Source: Neobacillus drentensis NBRC 102427 (GTDB lineage: Bacteria; Bacillota; Bacilli; Bacillales; Cytobacillaceae). From it: a stretch of DNA of 36,173 nt. Numbering within the stretch: the first letter of the stretch is position 1; the number at the start of each line of letters is the position of its first letter. The stretch is taken from contig NZ_BCUX01000051.1 in the NCBI RefSeq assembly GCF_001591445.1, positions 1-36,173 of the forward strand. Direction: 5' to 3'. The notes beneath the pieces are model-generated. The model had not been told where the DNA came from and made no database searches. It was given only the letters and a program-made list of their open reading frames with translations. Of the stretch, positions 1 to 7,469 are shown in pieces. Both the position numbers and the translations under genes were made by a program.

Positions 1-46
1 AACCGCCCGCGGAAAGCGAAGTGCCTGGAGCGCCAATCAACAGACC
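1..46. repeat. Truncated copy of a GC-rich Bacillaceae intergenic repeat
   Basis: The first bases (GCCCGCGGAAAGCGAAGTGC and on to about position 46) are GC-rich and unlike the surrounding AT-rich DNA. From memory they match the right end of a repeat that is scattered between genes in many Bacillus genomes, usually ending in a GCGGAAAGCGAAGTGCCTGG core. The left part lies outside the window. No coding potential is seen here. Confidence 0.5.
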
Positions 47-143
47 TGTTGAAAAGCTATACATTATAACAAAATAACGCGGTGAATTATTTAAGGAATG
101 AAACAAAAAAAGGCTATTGAAAGTTTTTCGACAGCCTGGAAGG

Positions 144-170
144 GCTGATTCCATGAGAATCAGCTTTTTT
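144..170 (+). terminator. Rho-independent terminator upstream of fliD
   Basis: GCTGATTC (144-151) pairs perfectly with GAATCAGC (157-164) around a CATGA loop and is followed by six Ts. It would end transcription arriving from the left, so fliD depends on its own promoter. Confidence 0.85.
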
Positions 171-200
171 CAATCTATGAAATTCACTTAATAAAATACT

Positions 201-228
201 TCAACGTTCTCCCTAAGAATGCCGTTAT
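201..228 (+). promoter_or_regulatory. Sigma-D (FliA) type promoter for fliD-fliT-fliS
   Basis: TCAA (201-204), a 16-nt spacer and GCCGTTAT (221-228) match the B. subtilis sigma-D consensus TAAA-N14-16-GCCGATAT at 3/4 and 7/8 positions. The element lies 41 nt before the fliD start and just after a terminator. fliD is a known sigma-D target in Bacillus, and sigD itself lies at 17219. The same TCAACG-N14-GCCGTTA string recurs before the PilZ-like gene at 17994. Confidence 0.75.
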
Positions 229-269
229 CCTTTACTAGATACCCTATAACTGGTTCGGAGGATGGCAGG

Positions 270-1829
270 ATGATTACCAACAATCTTCGTTTTTCTGGTT
301 TGGCATCAGGAATTGATACCGAATCATTAGTAAAAAAATTAATGGATGCGGAAAAAGTACAATTAAATAAAGTGATCCAAAATAAGACTAAAACGGAATG
401 GAAAGTGGATGCCTATCGAGAGGTCAATACGAAATTCCTAGACCTTCGTGCCTCAATAGAAAAGCTTAGACTGGAATCCACTTTTACAAAAAGTAAACTG
501 ACTTCATCGGACAGCAGTAAGGTAGATGTCACTCTATCAGGACTGCCTAGCAGAAGCGAGTATATCATTTCTGCTGCCAAGCCCTTTCAGCCGGGGACAC
601 CTTCCTCTGTAAAATTCGCTGCCACAGGTCTAGCGAGTGAAACAAGTGAATTGGGGGCGGGGAACGGATTTCAATTTACCTTGAACGGTGAAACAATCGA
701 CCTGAACGCACAGGATTCGATTCGCAGCTCGATAACTAAAATCAATGCCTTAGCTAACAAAACAGGTGTGACGGCAAGTTATTCAAGCGGTGATCAGGCC
801 ATTGTGTTTACCTCTAAAGATTTAGTGGCGAATATTAACATTGCCAATCTATCAAACAGCACGAATGTATTAAAGCTGGCAGAAGGCACTGTCAGTGAGA
901 TACAAAATGACTTTCCAGCTGGAAACCCAAGTGGTGCCAGAGGAAACTCGGCTGTGAAGGCAATCGATGGAGAGGTAACCATTAATGGGACAAACCTAAC
1001 GCTAAAGAATAACCAACTGAATTTTGATGGGATTACCTTTACTATCAAATCAGAGATACCAGCGGGAAGCCAGGTCACGATTACGAAAAAAACAGATGTT
1101 GATGCGATTTTCGATAACATTAAAGGATTTGTCGACAAATATAACGATACCATTCAGACCTTGCATGATAAGTTAGGTGAAAAGCGGTACAAAGACTTTG
1201 CGCCGCTATTAGATGAACAGAAAACAGACATGAAAGAAAAAGAAATTGAATTATGGGAAGGTAAGGCCAAGAGTGGTTTATTGCAAAGTGATCGCATCAT
1301 TTCTTCAGCCTTAGATAAATTGCGAACTACCATATACTCGAAGGTTAATGATATCGATGCGACAAAAATGAATACCCAATTTGATTCGCTCTCGGAAATC
1401 GGGATTACCGCGAGTTCCAATTACAAGGAAAATGGCAAGCTGGAGATCAATGATACGAAGCTAAGAGAAGCATTAGAAAACAATATCGAAGAAGTTTCAT
1501 TATTATTTTCCAAAAAATATGACACAACGAAATCGGCAAACAACACAGCCAATAATAAAGCGGAATTCGCCAATAGTGGGATTGGTTGGAGACTGTATGA
1601 CCAACTCAATGAGACAATGAAAGAAATTTCTAAAACGGCAGGTACCTCCAATGATGCTGTCCTTTCTAAATCATTAAGCCAGCTGGATAGACAAATCGAA
1701 TCCTGGGAGAAGAGATTAGAAACGAAAGAGAACTTTTATTGGAAACAATTCACAGCCATGGAGCAGGCCATCCAAAAAGCTAATAGCCAAAGCGGTTGGC
1801 TAACACAGCAAATGAGCGGAGGGATGTAA
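270..1829 (+). CDS. fliD: Flagellar filament cap protein FliD (hook-associated protein 2)
   Basis: FliD forms the pentameric cap at the filament tip and guides flagellin folding after export. The N-terminal motif RFSGLASGIDTESLVKKLM is the FliD signature, and the C-terminus is a long coiled coil ending in a Q/S-rich tail, as usual for export substrates. I take the ATG at 270 (519 aa) because GGAGG (257-261) lies 8 nt before it and homologues start just before the FSGLASG motif. An in-frame ATG at 219 would overlap the promoter's -10 element. The product length is normal for Bacillus. It is the first gene of the fliD-fliT-fliS unit under a sigma-D-like promoter. Confidence 0.95.
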   Translation: MITNNLRFSGLASGIDTESLVKKLMDAEKVQLNKVIQNKTKTEWKVDAYREVNTKFLDLRASIEKLRLESTFTKSKLTSSDSSKVDVTLSGLPSRSEYIISAAKPFQPGTPSSVKFAATGLASETSELGAGNGFQFTLNGETIDLNAQDSIRSSITKINALANKTGVTASYSSGDQAIVFTSKDLVANINIANLSNSTNVLKLAEGTVSEIQNDFPAGNPSGARGNSAVKAIDGEVTINGTNLTLKNNQLNFDGITFTIKSEIPAGSQVTITKKTDVDAIFDNIKGFVDKYNDTIQTLHDKLGEKRYKDFAPLLDEQKTDMKEKEIELWEGKAKSGLLQSDRIISSALDKLRTTIYSKVNDIDATKMNTQFDSLSEIGITASSNYKENGKLEINDTKLREALENNIEEVSLLFSKKYDTTKSANNTANNKAEFANSGIGWRLYDQLNETMKEISKTAGTSNDAVLSKSLSQLDRQIESWEKRLETKENFYWKQFTAMEQAIQKANSQSGWLTQQMSGGM

Positions 1830-1831
1830 GC

Positions 1832-2188
1832 TTGTATGAAAAAAAAGAGGCGCTACTCCAAAGGTATTACCAGCTTACAAGCAAACTAGTCAACGAAATG
1901 ACGGAGAACGGGGTAGGCATTATTCAAGCCGCATTGAATGAACGTCAAGCATGCATTCTGGAAATAAACCAAATGGATCAAGGTGCAGGTCAAATCCTGT
2001 TAAATTCGGCAATCGAAAAACAACTATTACGAATTCATCCTTTGGAGGCAGAGCTTAAAAGGATGTTAGAGAGAGTGCAGCAAAAGGTGCTAGCCAACTT
2101 ACATGCGCTGAAAAAGGAAAAAACGATTAAACAATACGGGGAATCGACCTACGGTTCAAGTGGGTTATTTTATGACAAAAGAAAATAG
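1832..2188 (+). CDS. fliT: FliT-like flagellar export chaperone
   Basis: This is a 118-aa, highly charged, helical protein lying between fliD and fliS. FliT is the export chaperone of FliD. Its sequence is poorly conserved, so the call rests on position, size and all-helical composition (LYEKKEALLQRYYQLTSKLV). The TTG at 1832 is chosen because GGAGGG (1818-1823) sits 8 nt upstream; the first in-frame ATG (1796) lies inside fliD. In B. subtilis the order is fliD-fliS-fliT, so fliT and fliS are swapped here. It might instead be an unnamed flagellar protein. Confidence 0.65.
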   Translation: MYEKKEALLQRYYQLTSKLVNEMTENGVGIIQAALNERQACILEINQMDQGAGQILLNSAIEKQLLRIHPLEAELKRMLERVQQKVLANLHALKKEKTIKQYGESTYGSSGLFYDKRK

Positions 2189-2205
2189 AACAAAGGTGGT
2201 CAATC

Positions 2206-2583
2206 ATGTCTCTTCGCAATCCATACCAAGCCTATGAGAACAATCAAGTGCTGTTTGCTAAAGGGGAAGAGCTAACCCTTCTTTTATATCAAGGTGCGAT
2301 TAAATTTATTGAACAGGCAAAGCTGGCGCTAGAAAAAAATGATCTTCAGCGAGCCGGCAATCGCATGATTAAAGCCCAGAACATCATCAGCGAATTAATG
2401 GTGACCCTTAATTTGGATATTGAAATTTCCAAGTCTTTGCTCCTCCTTTATGACTATGTAAAGCAAAGATTAATCGATGCGAATCTTAAAAAAGACGCAA
2501 AAATATTAAATGAAGTTCAAGGAATGCTAGTAGAATTGCTAGGAACTTGGACGGAGGCCATCAAAGTCGTAAGACCTACTTAA
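2206..2583 (+). CDS. fliS: Flagellin export chaperone FliS
   Basis: FliS binds unfolded flagellin in the cytoplasm and delivers it to the export gate. The start MSLRNPYQAYENNQVLFAKG and the block EELTLLLYQGAIKFIEQAK are typical of FliS, and 125 aa is a normal length. The RBS AAAGGTGG lies before the ATG. It is the last gene of the fliD unit; its stop codon sits within the stem of the terminator that follows. Confidence 0.95.
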   Translation: MSLRNPYQAYENNQVLFAKGEELTLLLYQGAIKFIEQAKLALEKNDLQRAGNRMIKAQNIISELMVTLNLDIEISKSLLLLYDYVKQRLIDANLKKDAKILNEVQGMLVELLGTWTEAIKVVRPT

Positions 2584-2615
2584 CATGTGAATTTTTTGTT
2601 AAGTAGGTCTTTTTT
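2571..2615 (+). terminator. Rho-independent terminator after fliS
   Basis: AAGACCTACTTAACA (2571-2585) pairs over 15 bp with TGTTAAGTAGGTCTT (2597-2611), followed by further Ts. The stem starts inside the last fliS codons. It separates the fliD unit from the flgB operon. Confidence 0.95.
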
Positions 2616-2626
2616 CATTTTTTCCC

Positions 2627-2657
2627 CATTGTAATATTTGAAAGTGCATTGTAATAT
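2627..2657 (+). repeat. Direct repeat CATTGTAATAT x2 at the flgB promoter
   Basis: CATTGTAATAT occurs at 2627-2637 and again at 2647-2657, 20 bp apart (about two helical turns), overlapping the candidate -35 region. The same 11-mer occurs at 23948-23958 before frlO. It could be an activator or repressor site; no function is known to me. Confidence 0.4.
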
Positions 2658-2666
2658 AAGTGTATT
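2638..2666 (+). promoter_or_regulatory. Candidate sigma-A promoter of the flgB operon
   Basis: TTGAAA (2638-2643), a 17-nt spacer and TGTATT (2661-2666) fit a sigma-A promoter moderately. It would start transcription just upstream of the c-di-GMP aptamer. Confidence 0.4.
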
Positions 2667-2702
2667 GGTAAAATTCGACCAATATCATCAGAAAACGACA
2701 TT

Positions 2703-2794
2703 TACAAACCGATAATGGCAAACCTGGGGAAATCCAGGGACGCAAAACTATAGGGGCTACCATCATTTTGATTACGCCAGCCAGTTGCCGAAGA
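2703..2794 (+). ncRNA. c-di-GMP-I (GEMM-I) riboswitch aptamer
   Basis: The conserved GEMM-I landmarks appear in order: GGCAAACC (2717-2724), a hairpin CCTGGG/TCCAGG capped by a GAAA tetraloop (2723-2738), GGGACGCAAAAC (2737-2748), a variable P3 arm, and CCAGCCAGTTGCCG (2777-2790). GGCAA (2717-2721) and TTGCC (2785-2789) can pair to close the aptamer. This class senses cyclic di-GMP. It lies in the leader of the flgB operon, directly before a terminator hairpin, so it should couple flagellar basal-body synthesis to c-di-GMP. A c-di-GMP-I switch before flgB is known in Clostridioides difficile (an OFF switch). In B. subtilis I know of none at this position. Confidence 0.92.
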
Positions 2795-2813
2795 GATATA
2801 GTTTATTTGCTAT

Positions 2814-2843
2814 GTGCTATTCTTCGGAATAGTACTTTTTTTT
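2814..2843 (+). terminator. Riboswitch-controlled terminator (expression platform)
   Basis: GTGCTATTC (2814-2822) pairs with GAATAGTAC (2827-2835) around a TTCG loop, followed by eight Ts. TCTTCGG (2821-2827) is also an exact complement of CCGAAGA (2788-2794), which includes the last conserved aptamer bases. Ligand-bound aptamer and antiterminator therefore exclude each other. Predicted logic: high c-di-GMP gives termination and the operon is off. Confidence 0.88.
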
Positions 2844-2892
2844 GCGAAAAAAAGTTGGGTTAATTTCCCAAGTCTTAGAGAGGAGGTTATAT

Positions 2893-3273
2893 ATGCTACA
2901 AAATATATCGGTTTTAAATCAGGCATTAGATGCTTCTGTGTTAAGGCACAATGCCATTTCTAATAATCTAGCCAATGTTAATACTCCTAATTATAAACCG
3001 CAAAAAGTAGTTTTCGAGGAACTATTAAAGGGTGAACTAACAAACTCTACTTTTGTAGGAAAGTTGACGAACCCCAAGCATATTCCCATCGGTAATTCAG
3101 CAACCACACCTTTTATCACTGAGCAGCCTGTGGTGATGCAAAATAACGGGAACGGCGTAGATGTAGATCAAGAAATGACTAATTTAACAAAAAATTCGAT
3201 TTGGTATCAGACATTAAGCTATCAGCTAGGCGAAGAATTTAATTTACTAAAAACAGCCATAAGGTCAAGGTAG
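2893..3273 (+). CDS. flgB: Flagellar proximal rod protein FlgB
   Basis: FlgB is a proximal rod subunit exported by the flagellar type III apparatus. The N-terminal block with SNNLANVNTPNYKPQKVVFE is the family signature, and 126 aa is the usual length. The ATG at 2893 is preceded by AGGAGGT (2881-2887); an in-frame start at 2842 would begin in the terminator's T run and is rejected. It is the first gene of the main flagellar operon, downstream of the c-di-GMP riboswitch. Confidence 0.95.
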   Translation: MLQNISVLNQALDASVLRHNAISNNLANVNTPNYKPQKVVFEELLKGELTNSTFVGKLTNPKHIPIGNSATTPFITEQPVVMQNNGNGVDVDQEMTNLTKNSIWYQTLSYQLGEEFNLLKTAIRSR

Positions 3274-3282
3274 GGATAAAAT

Positions 3283-3723
3283 ATGTCAATGTTTCAACCT
3301 TTAAATATTAGTTCTTCCGCATTAACAGCGGGGCGTATGAAAATGGATATTATTTCTTCCAATATTGCCAATGCTACAACCACTAGAGGGAAATTGGTGA
3401 ACGGGGAATGGATTCCTTATCGAAGGAAAATGGTGGAGGTCGAACCGAGTGGGACAGCACCGTTTAGTCAATTTTTAAAAAATGAAGTGGGGGCGAATGG
3501 TGTTAAGGTCACAAAAATTGCTGAAGACCAGACTCCTTTCCAACCTGTTTATGACCCGGCCCATCCCGATGCAAACAAGGATGGTTATGTCATGATGCCT
3601 AACGTTGATATCACCAAAGAGATGGTTGACCTGATGAGTGCTTCAAGAGCATATGAAGCCAATGTTACCGCTTTTAATGTTGGAAAAAGTATGTCGTTAA
3701 AAGCTTTAGATATTGGTAGATAA
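3283..3723 (+). CDS. flgC: Flagellar proximal rod protein FlgC
   Basis: FlgC is a second proximal rod protein. It has the rod-family N-terminus (LNISSSALTAGRMKMDIISS followed by NIANATTTRG) and the C-terminal block NVDITKEMVDLMSASRAYEA typical of FlgC. The product has 146 aa, normal for Bacillus. It starts 9 nt after flgB. Confidence 0.96.
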   Translation: MSMFQPLNISSSALTAGRMKMDIISSNIANATTTRGKLVNGEWIPYRRKMVEVEPSGTAPFSQFLKNEVGANGVKVTKIAEDQTPFQPVYDPAHPDANKDGYVMMPNVDITKEMVDLMSASRAYEANVTAFNVGKSMSLKALDIGR

Positions 3724-3735
3724 GGAGTCTTAATA

Positions 3736-4035
3736 ATGAAAATAGATCAATTGATGACAACCCCATCACTTTTTGTAGAAAAGAATCAAAATGTGAATGC
3801 TGTTTCACCTTCTAAAACATCCTTTTCGCAGGCTTTAGGTGAGGCGCTGCAGAGTGCAAACGAAACCATTATCCAATCCGAGAATATGTCTGAAAAAATT
3901 GCGACAGGTGAAATCAAGAATATTCATGATGTAACCATTGCTGCACAAAAGGCCCAAATTGCTTTGCAGTTAACCACTCAAGTAAGAGACAAAGTGGTGG
4001 AATCGTATCAAGAAATTATGAGAATGCAAGTATAA
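3736..4035 (+). CDS. fliE: Hook-basal body adaptor protein FliE
   Basis: FliE joins the MS ring to the rod and is the first export substrate. This 99-aa protein has the typical C-terminal helix pair, with the family motif IHDVTIAAQKAQIALQLTTQ followed by VRDKVVESYQEIMRMQV. Its RBS AAGGAG lies 9 nt before the ATG, and the gene sits between flgC and fliF as in most flagellar operons. Confidence 0.95.
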   Translation: MKIDQLMTTPSLFVEKNQNVNAVSPSKTSFSQALGEALQSANETIIQSENMSEKIATGEIKNIHDVTIAAQKAQIALQLTTQVRDKVVESYQEIMRMQV

Positions 4036-4071
4036 ATAACGACTTAGTTTTACTAGGAAGTCAGGTGACCC

Positions 4072-5691
4072 ATGAAAGAGAAACTCGGTGATGTTAAGGA
4101 AAAAATAGTTCAAGGCTGGAAAAATACCAGCAAGAAGAATAAATCCTTCTACATTGGTATCTTTATTGCGTTAATCGCCATATTTTGTTTTGTATTTTTC
4201 TTTTTGTTAAAGCCCAATTATGTACCACTATATTCAAATAGCTTAACTCAAAAGGAAATCGGTGAGATTAAGGCTGTTCTAGAAAAACAAGGGTTCACTG
4301 ACTATAAGATTGCCAATAATGGCACGCAAATCCTTGTTCCGAAAGAGAATGCTCCAGACCTCATAGTTAATTTGGCTTCAGAAGGTCTGCCGAAAAGCGG
4401 CCCGATTAGTTTCTCCGAACAAACTCAAAATTTGAAGTTTGGTGTAACGGAACAGGAATTAGACGTCATCGAACGAGAAACTATTCAAAAGCAATTAGCT
4501 AATTTGATGACGAAAATCAGCGGTGTTAAAGGCGCTGAAGTAATGATTACGATGCCAAAGGACAGTGTCTTTATTCGGCCGGAGAATGAGGATAAAGCCA
4601 GCGCCTCCATCATTATTGACCTAGAACCAGGCACAGAATTAGAACAAGGGCAAATTAAATCACTCTACTTCTTAGCTTCAAAAAGTATTCCGAATTTACC
4701 ACAAGAGAATATTGTGATTACCGATCAATTCGGTCAATTGTTAACCCTAGAAGATTCGGGTGATGATTCCTCTTTTGTGGGGGTAGGCAGCTATGAAAAT
4801 CAAAGAAAAATAAAACAAAAGGTAGAGGCGGACATCCAGCGCAGTATTCAACAGATGCTCGGAACGATGCTAGGACAGGATAAGGTATACGTTCAGACAT
4901 TTGCCAAGTTGAATTTTGATAAGGTCAAAACACAGCAAAGTCTTGTGGAACCCACGGACAAGGGTAAAAATCAGGGAATTGCCGTCAGTGTGGAGAAAAT
5001 CAGCAAAGAATATAGCGGTACGGGGGCATCCGCTGCTGGTGGGGTAGATGGGACAGGTTCTGGTGATGTTCCAGCTTACGCTAGCAGCGGCAATGCCGGA
5101 AATAATGACTATAAGGAAACCCAGGACAAAGTAAACTACGAAGTCAATCGGATTACAAAAGAAATCATCCAAAGTCCTTATACAATTGAAGATTTAACCA
5201 TCAATGTCGGTGTCGAACCTCCCAACCCGAAAGATCCTTATTCGTTAACACAGGCAACACAGGATAATATTCGAAGTATCATCTCGAATGTGGTGCGTAC
5301 GGCTATTGATACCAATAATACCAAAACAGCAACAGATTTAAATAATCGCATTACAATCTTCCCAAGAGAATTTACGGGAAAAACGGATGTAGTTCCCCCA
5401 AAAGAAACGGGGACAGAAAAACAAACCTTGTGGAATTATCTCTTAATTGGTGCAGCGGCTGCTGTTCTACTAATTGTTGGACTCCTCGTTGGGAAATGGA
5501 TGAAACGGAAAAAGGATGAAGATCTTGATCCTTTTTCAGAATACTTGGAAGCAAAAAAGATTGATGAATTTGAAGAAGATGTCAATAAAAAGAAATCCGT
5601 CCAAAATGAAATTAATCAATTAGCTGGTAAAAATACAGAGGAATTCGTTGATCTGCTGCGCTACTGGTTAAAGGAAGACAAGGAGGGATAA
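4072..5691 (+). CDS. fliF: Flagellar MS-ring protein FliF
   Basis: FliF forms the membrane-embedded MS ring, the base on which rod, export gate and rotor assemble. The 539-aa protein has a TM segment near residues 26-47, the YscJ/FliF domains (NYVPLYSNSLTQKEIGEIKA and following), a Gly/Ser-rich periplasmic stretch near residues 315-345, a second TM near 453-475 and a cytoplasmic tail ending VDLLRYWLKEDKEG. That tail is the FliG-binding region. It ends one base before fliG. Confidence 0.97.
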   Translation: MKEKLGDVKEKIVQGWKNTSKKNKSFYIGIFIALIAIFCFVFFFLLKPNYVPLYSNSLTQKEIGEIKAVLEKQGFTDYKIANNGTQILVPKENAPDLIVNLASEGLPKSGPISFSEQTQNLKFGVTEQELDVIERETIQKQLANLMTKISGVKGAEVMITMPKDSVFIRPENEDKASASIIIDLEPGTELEQGQIKSLYFLASKSIPNLPQENIVITDQFGQLLTLEDSGDDSSFVGVGSYENQRKIKQKVEADIQRSIQQMLGTMLGQDKVYVQTFAKLNFDKVKTQQSLVEPTDKGKNQGIAVSVEKISKEYSGTGASAAGGVDGTGSGDVPAYASSGNAGNNDYKETQDKVNYEVNRITKEIIQSPYTIEDLTINVGVEPPNPKDPYSLTQATQDNIRSIISNVVRTAIDTNNTKTATDLNNRITIFPREFTGKTDVVPPKETGTEKQTLWNYLLIGAAAAVLLIVGLLVGKWMKRKKDEDLDPFSEYLEAKKIDEFEEDVNKKKSVQNEINQLAGKNTEEFVDLLRYWLKEDKEG

Positions 5692-5692
5692 T

Positions 5693-6694
5693 ATGCGCAA
5701 GTTAACGGGACTTCAAAAAGTAGCGATCCTTTTGGTTTCTTTAGGAAAAGAAGGATCTTCTACTGTCTATAAACATTTGAAAGAAGATGAAGTGGAATTA
5801 TTAACAAAAGAAATTGCCAATCTTCAATGGATTGATTCAAGTGTAAAAGAAGAAGTTTTAGATGAATTTTATAAGATGGCAACGGATAAAAATGTCGTTT
5901 CCAAAGGCGGCGAACATTTTGCCAAGGATTTACTTGCCCTATCATTTGGAGAAGAGAAGGCAAAGGAAATGCTCCATCGCTCTTCAGAGAAAAATCAAAA
6001 GAAGCCGTTTTACTTTGCTCATCGGGCCGAGCCCGTTCAGATTTTAAACCTTTTACAGTATGAAAATACACAAACAATTGCGCTTGTTTTATCTTATTTG
6101 GATTCGCAAAAATCATCAGCTATTCTTTCTTCTTTTCCAGCAGAAAAGCAAACGGATATAGCCACAAAGATTGCGTTAATGGACACCGTTTCTCCAGAAG
6201 TGATTCGGCAGGTGGAAGAAGTTCTGCAAGAAAAACTCGCTACCACCTCGTCACAGGATTACACAGTAAACAATGGAATTGATAACATCGTCAATATTTT
6301 AACAAGCGTTGACCGCGGGACGGAAAAACATATATTAGAAGCCTTATCGGAGCAAAGTCCAAACTTGGCAGAGGAAATCAAAGGAAAGATGTTTATCTTT
6401 GAAGATATTGCTCTCTTAGATCATTATTCGATTCAACGAATTCTCCGCGATGTTGACAGTGAAGACTTGTATTTAGCTTTAAAAATTGCCAGTGAAGATT
6501 TAAAAGAAGTGATCTATAAAAACATCTCAAAAAGACGGGCGGAATTACTTGAAGAACAAGGGAAATATGATAAGCCTGTCCGGCTTAAAGAAGCGGAGGA
6601 AGCCCAAGGCCGGATCGTAAGAATTGTGCGCAAGTTGGAAGAAGAAGGCTCGATCCTGATTGAGAGAAGAGGTGGAGAGGCCGTTGTCGTCTAA
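5693..6694 (+). CDS. fliG: Flagellar motor switch protein FliG
   Basis: FliG is the rotor protein that binds FliF at its N-terminus, FliM in the middle and the stator at its C-terminus. The start RKLTGLQKVAILLVSLGKE, the torque helix around FEDIALLDHYSIQRILRDVD (near residue 240) and the end RIVRKLEEEGSILIERRGG are typical. It has 333 aa, and its RBS AAGGAGGG lies at the end of fliF. The conserved EHPQ motif of the middle domain reads ENTQ here (residues 124-127), which may affect FliM contact. It overlaps the start of fliH. Confidence 0.97.
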   Translation: MRKLTGLQKVAILLVSLGKEGSSTVYKHLKEDEVELLTKEIANLQWIDSSVKEEVLDEFYKMATDKNVVSKGGEHFAKDLLALSFGEEKAKEMLHRSSEKNQKKPFYFAHRAEPVQILNLLQYENTQTIALVLSYLDSQKSSAILSSFPAEKQTDIATKIALMDTVSPEVIRQVEEVLQEKLATTSSQDYTVNNGIDNIVNILTSVDRGTEKHILEALSEQSPNLAEEIKGKMFIFEDIALLDHYSIQRILRDVDSEDLYLALKIASEDLKEVIYKNISKRRAELLEEQGKYDKPVRLKEAEEAQGRIVRIVRKLEEEGSILIERRGGEAVVV

Positions 6695-7469
6695 GATTTT
6701 CAAATCTACCACGATCCCTCCTGTCATCGAAGCCATGTTGTTATTGTCAAAGAAGAAAGGAAACGGTGATCCGACCCATTCCAGCCAATCAGATCAATCG
6801 GCAGAAGAACACTTGCAAAATGCGAAGCAACAAGCAGCTGCGATTCTGAAGCGCGCAAAAGAGCAGAGTTTACTAGAAAAAGAACAAGCAGCATCCGAGC
6901 TTGAGAACTGGAAACGGACCCAGCAAAAGAAAGTTAGGGAAGAGCTTGAAGACATCAAACAGCAGGGCTTTCTGTCGGGGTTCGAACAAGGGAAGCAGGA
7001 GGCAGAGAGCGAATACACCTCCAAAATACAGTTGGCCCAAGAACTATTAACTAAGGCTTATAAAGAGAAAAAAGACATTATCAATGAATCGGAGCCATTT
7101 GTCATCGACTTAGCAGTCCAAATCGCGTCAAAAATTATTCAAAAGGAACTTGAAACAAAACCAGAAGTATTGATTGAGATGATTAAACAAAACCTGGTCT
7201 ATTCCAATGAACGCTCGATGATTTCGATCTGTGTAAGTCCAGAAGATTATACCTTCGTCCAAAATCAACGCAATCAATTACTTGAAACGCTGGAGGGACA
7301 GATCGAAGTGAAAATTTTACCGGAGCATTCGATTGAAAAAGGCGGCTGTGTCATTCGTACTTCTTATGGAAGTATTGACGCTCGAATTGATGTGCAGCTG
7401 AAAGAAATAAAGCAAGCATTGCTGAAAACATTACAGGATGATTCATATGAAGAAAATGCTGGAGATTGA
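6684..7469 (+). CDS. fliH: Flagellar export ATPase regulator FliH
   Basis: FliH is the stator-like partner that holds the ATPase FliI at the C ring and export gate. The protein has a long charged coiled coil (about residues 35-130) and the C-terminal FliH/YscL domain (EPFVIDLAVQIASKIIQKEL to IDARIDVQLKEIKQALLK). I choose TTG 6684 (261 aa): it sits after GGTGGAGAGG, overlaps the fliG stop, and gives an N-terminus MSSKIFKS like other Bacillus FliH proteins. An ATG at 6660 is possible. It overlaps fliI by 23 nt. Confidence 0.9.
   Translation: MSSKIFKSTTIPPVIEAMLLLSKKKGNGDPTHSSQSDQSAEEHLQNAKQQAAAILKRAKEQSLLEKEQAASELENWKRTQQKKVREELEDIKQQGFLSGFEQGKQEAESEYTSKIQLAQELLTKAYKEKKDIINESEPFVIDLAVQIASKIIQKELETKPEVLIEMIKQNLVYSNERSMISICVSPEDYTFVQNQRNQLLETLEGQIEVKILPEHSIEKGGCVIRTSYGSIDARIDVQLKEIKQALLKTLQDDSYEENAGD

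Noticed and set aside
794..1651. Minus-strand frames within fliD
   Set aside because: Shadow frames of a well-supported coding gene, with no family resemblance.
2706..2713. ACCGATAA as a further sigma-D -10 box before flgB
   Set aside because: No TAAA-like -35 at 14-16 nt, and it lies inside the conserved riboswitch aptamer.
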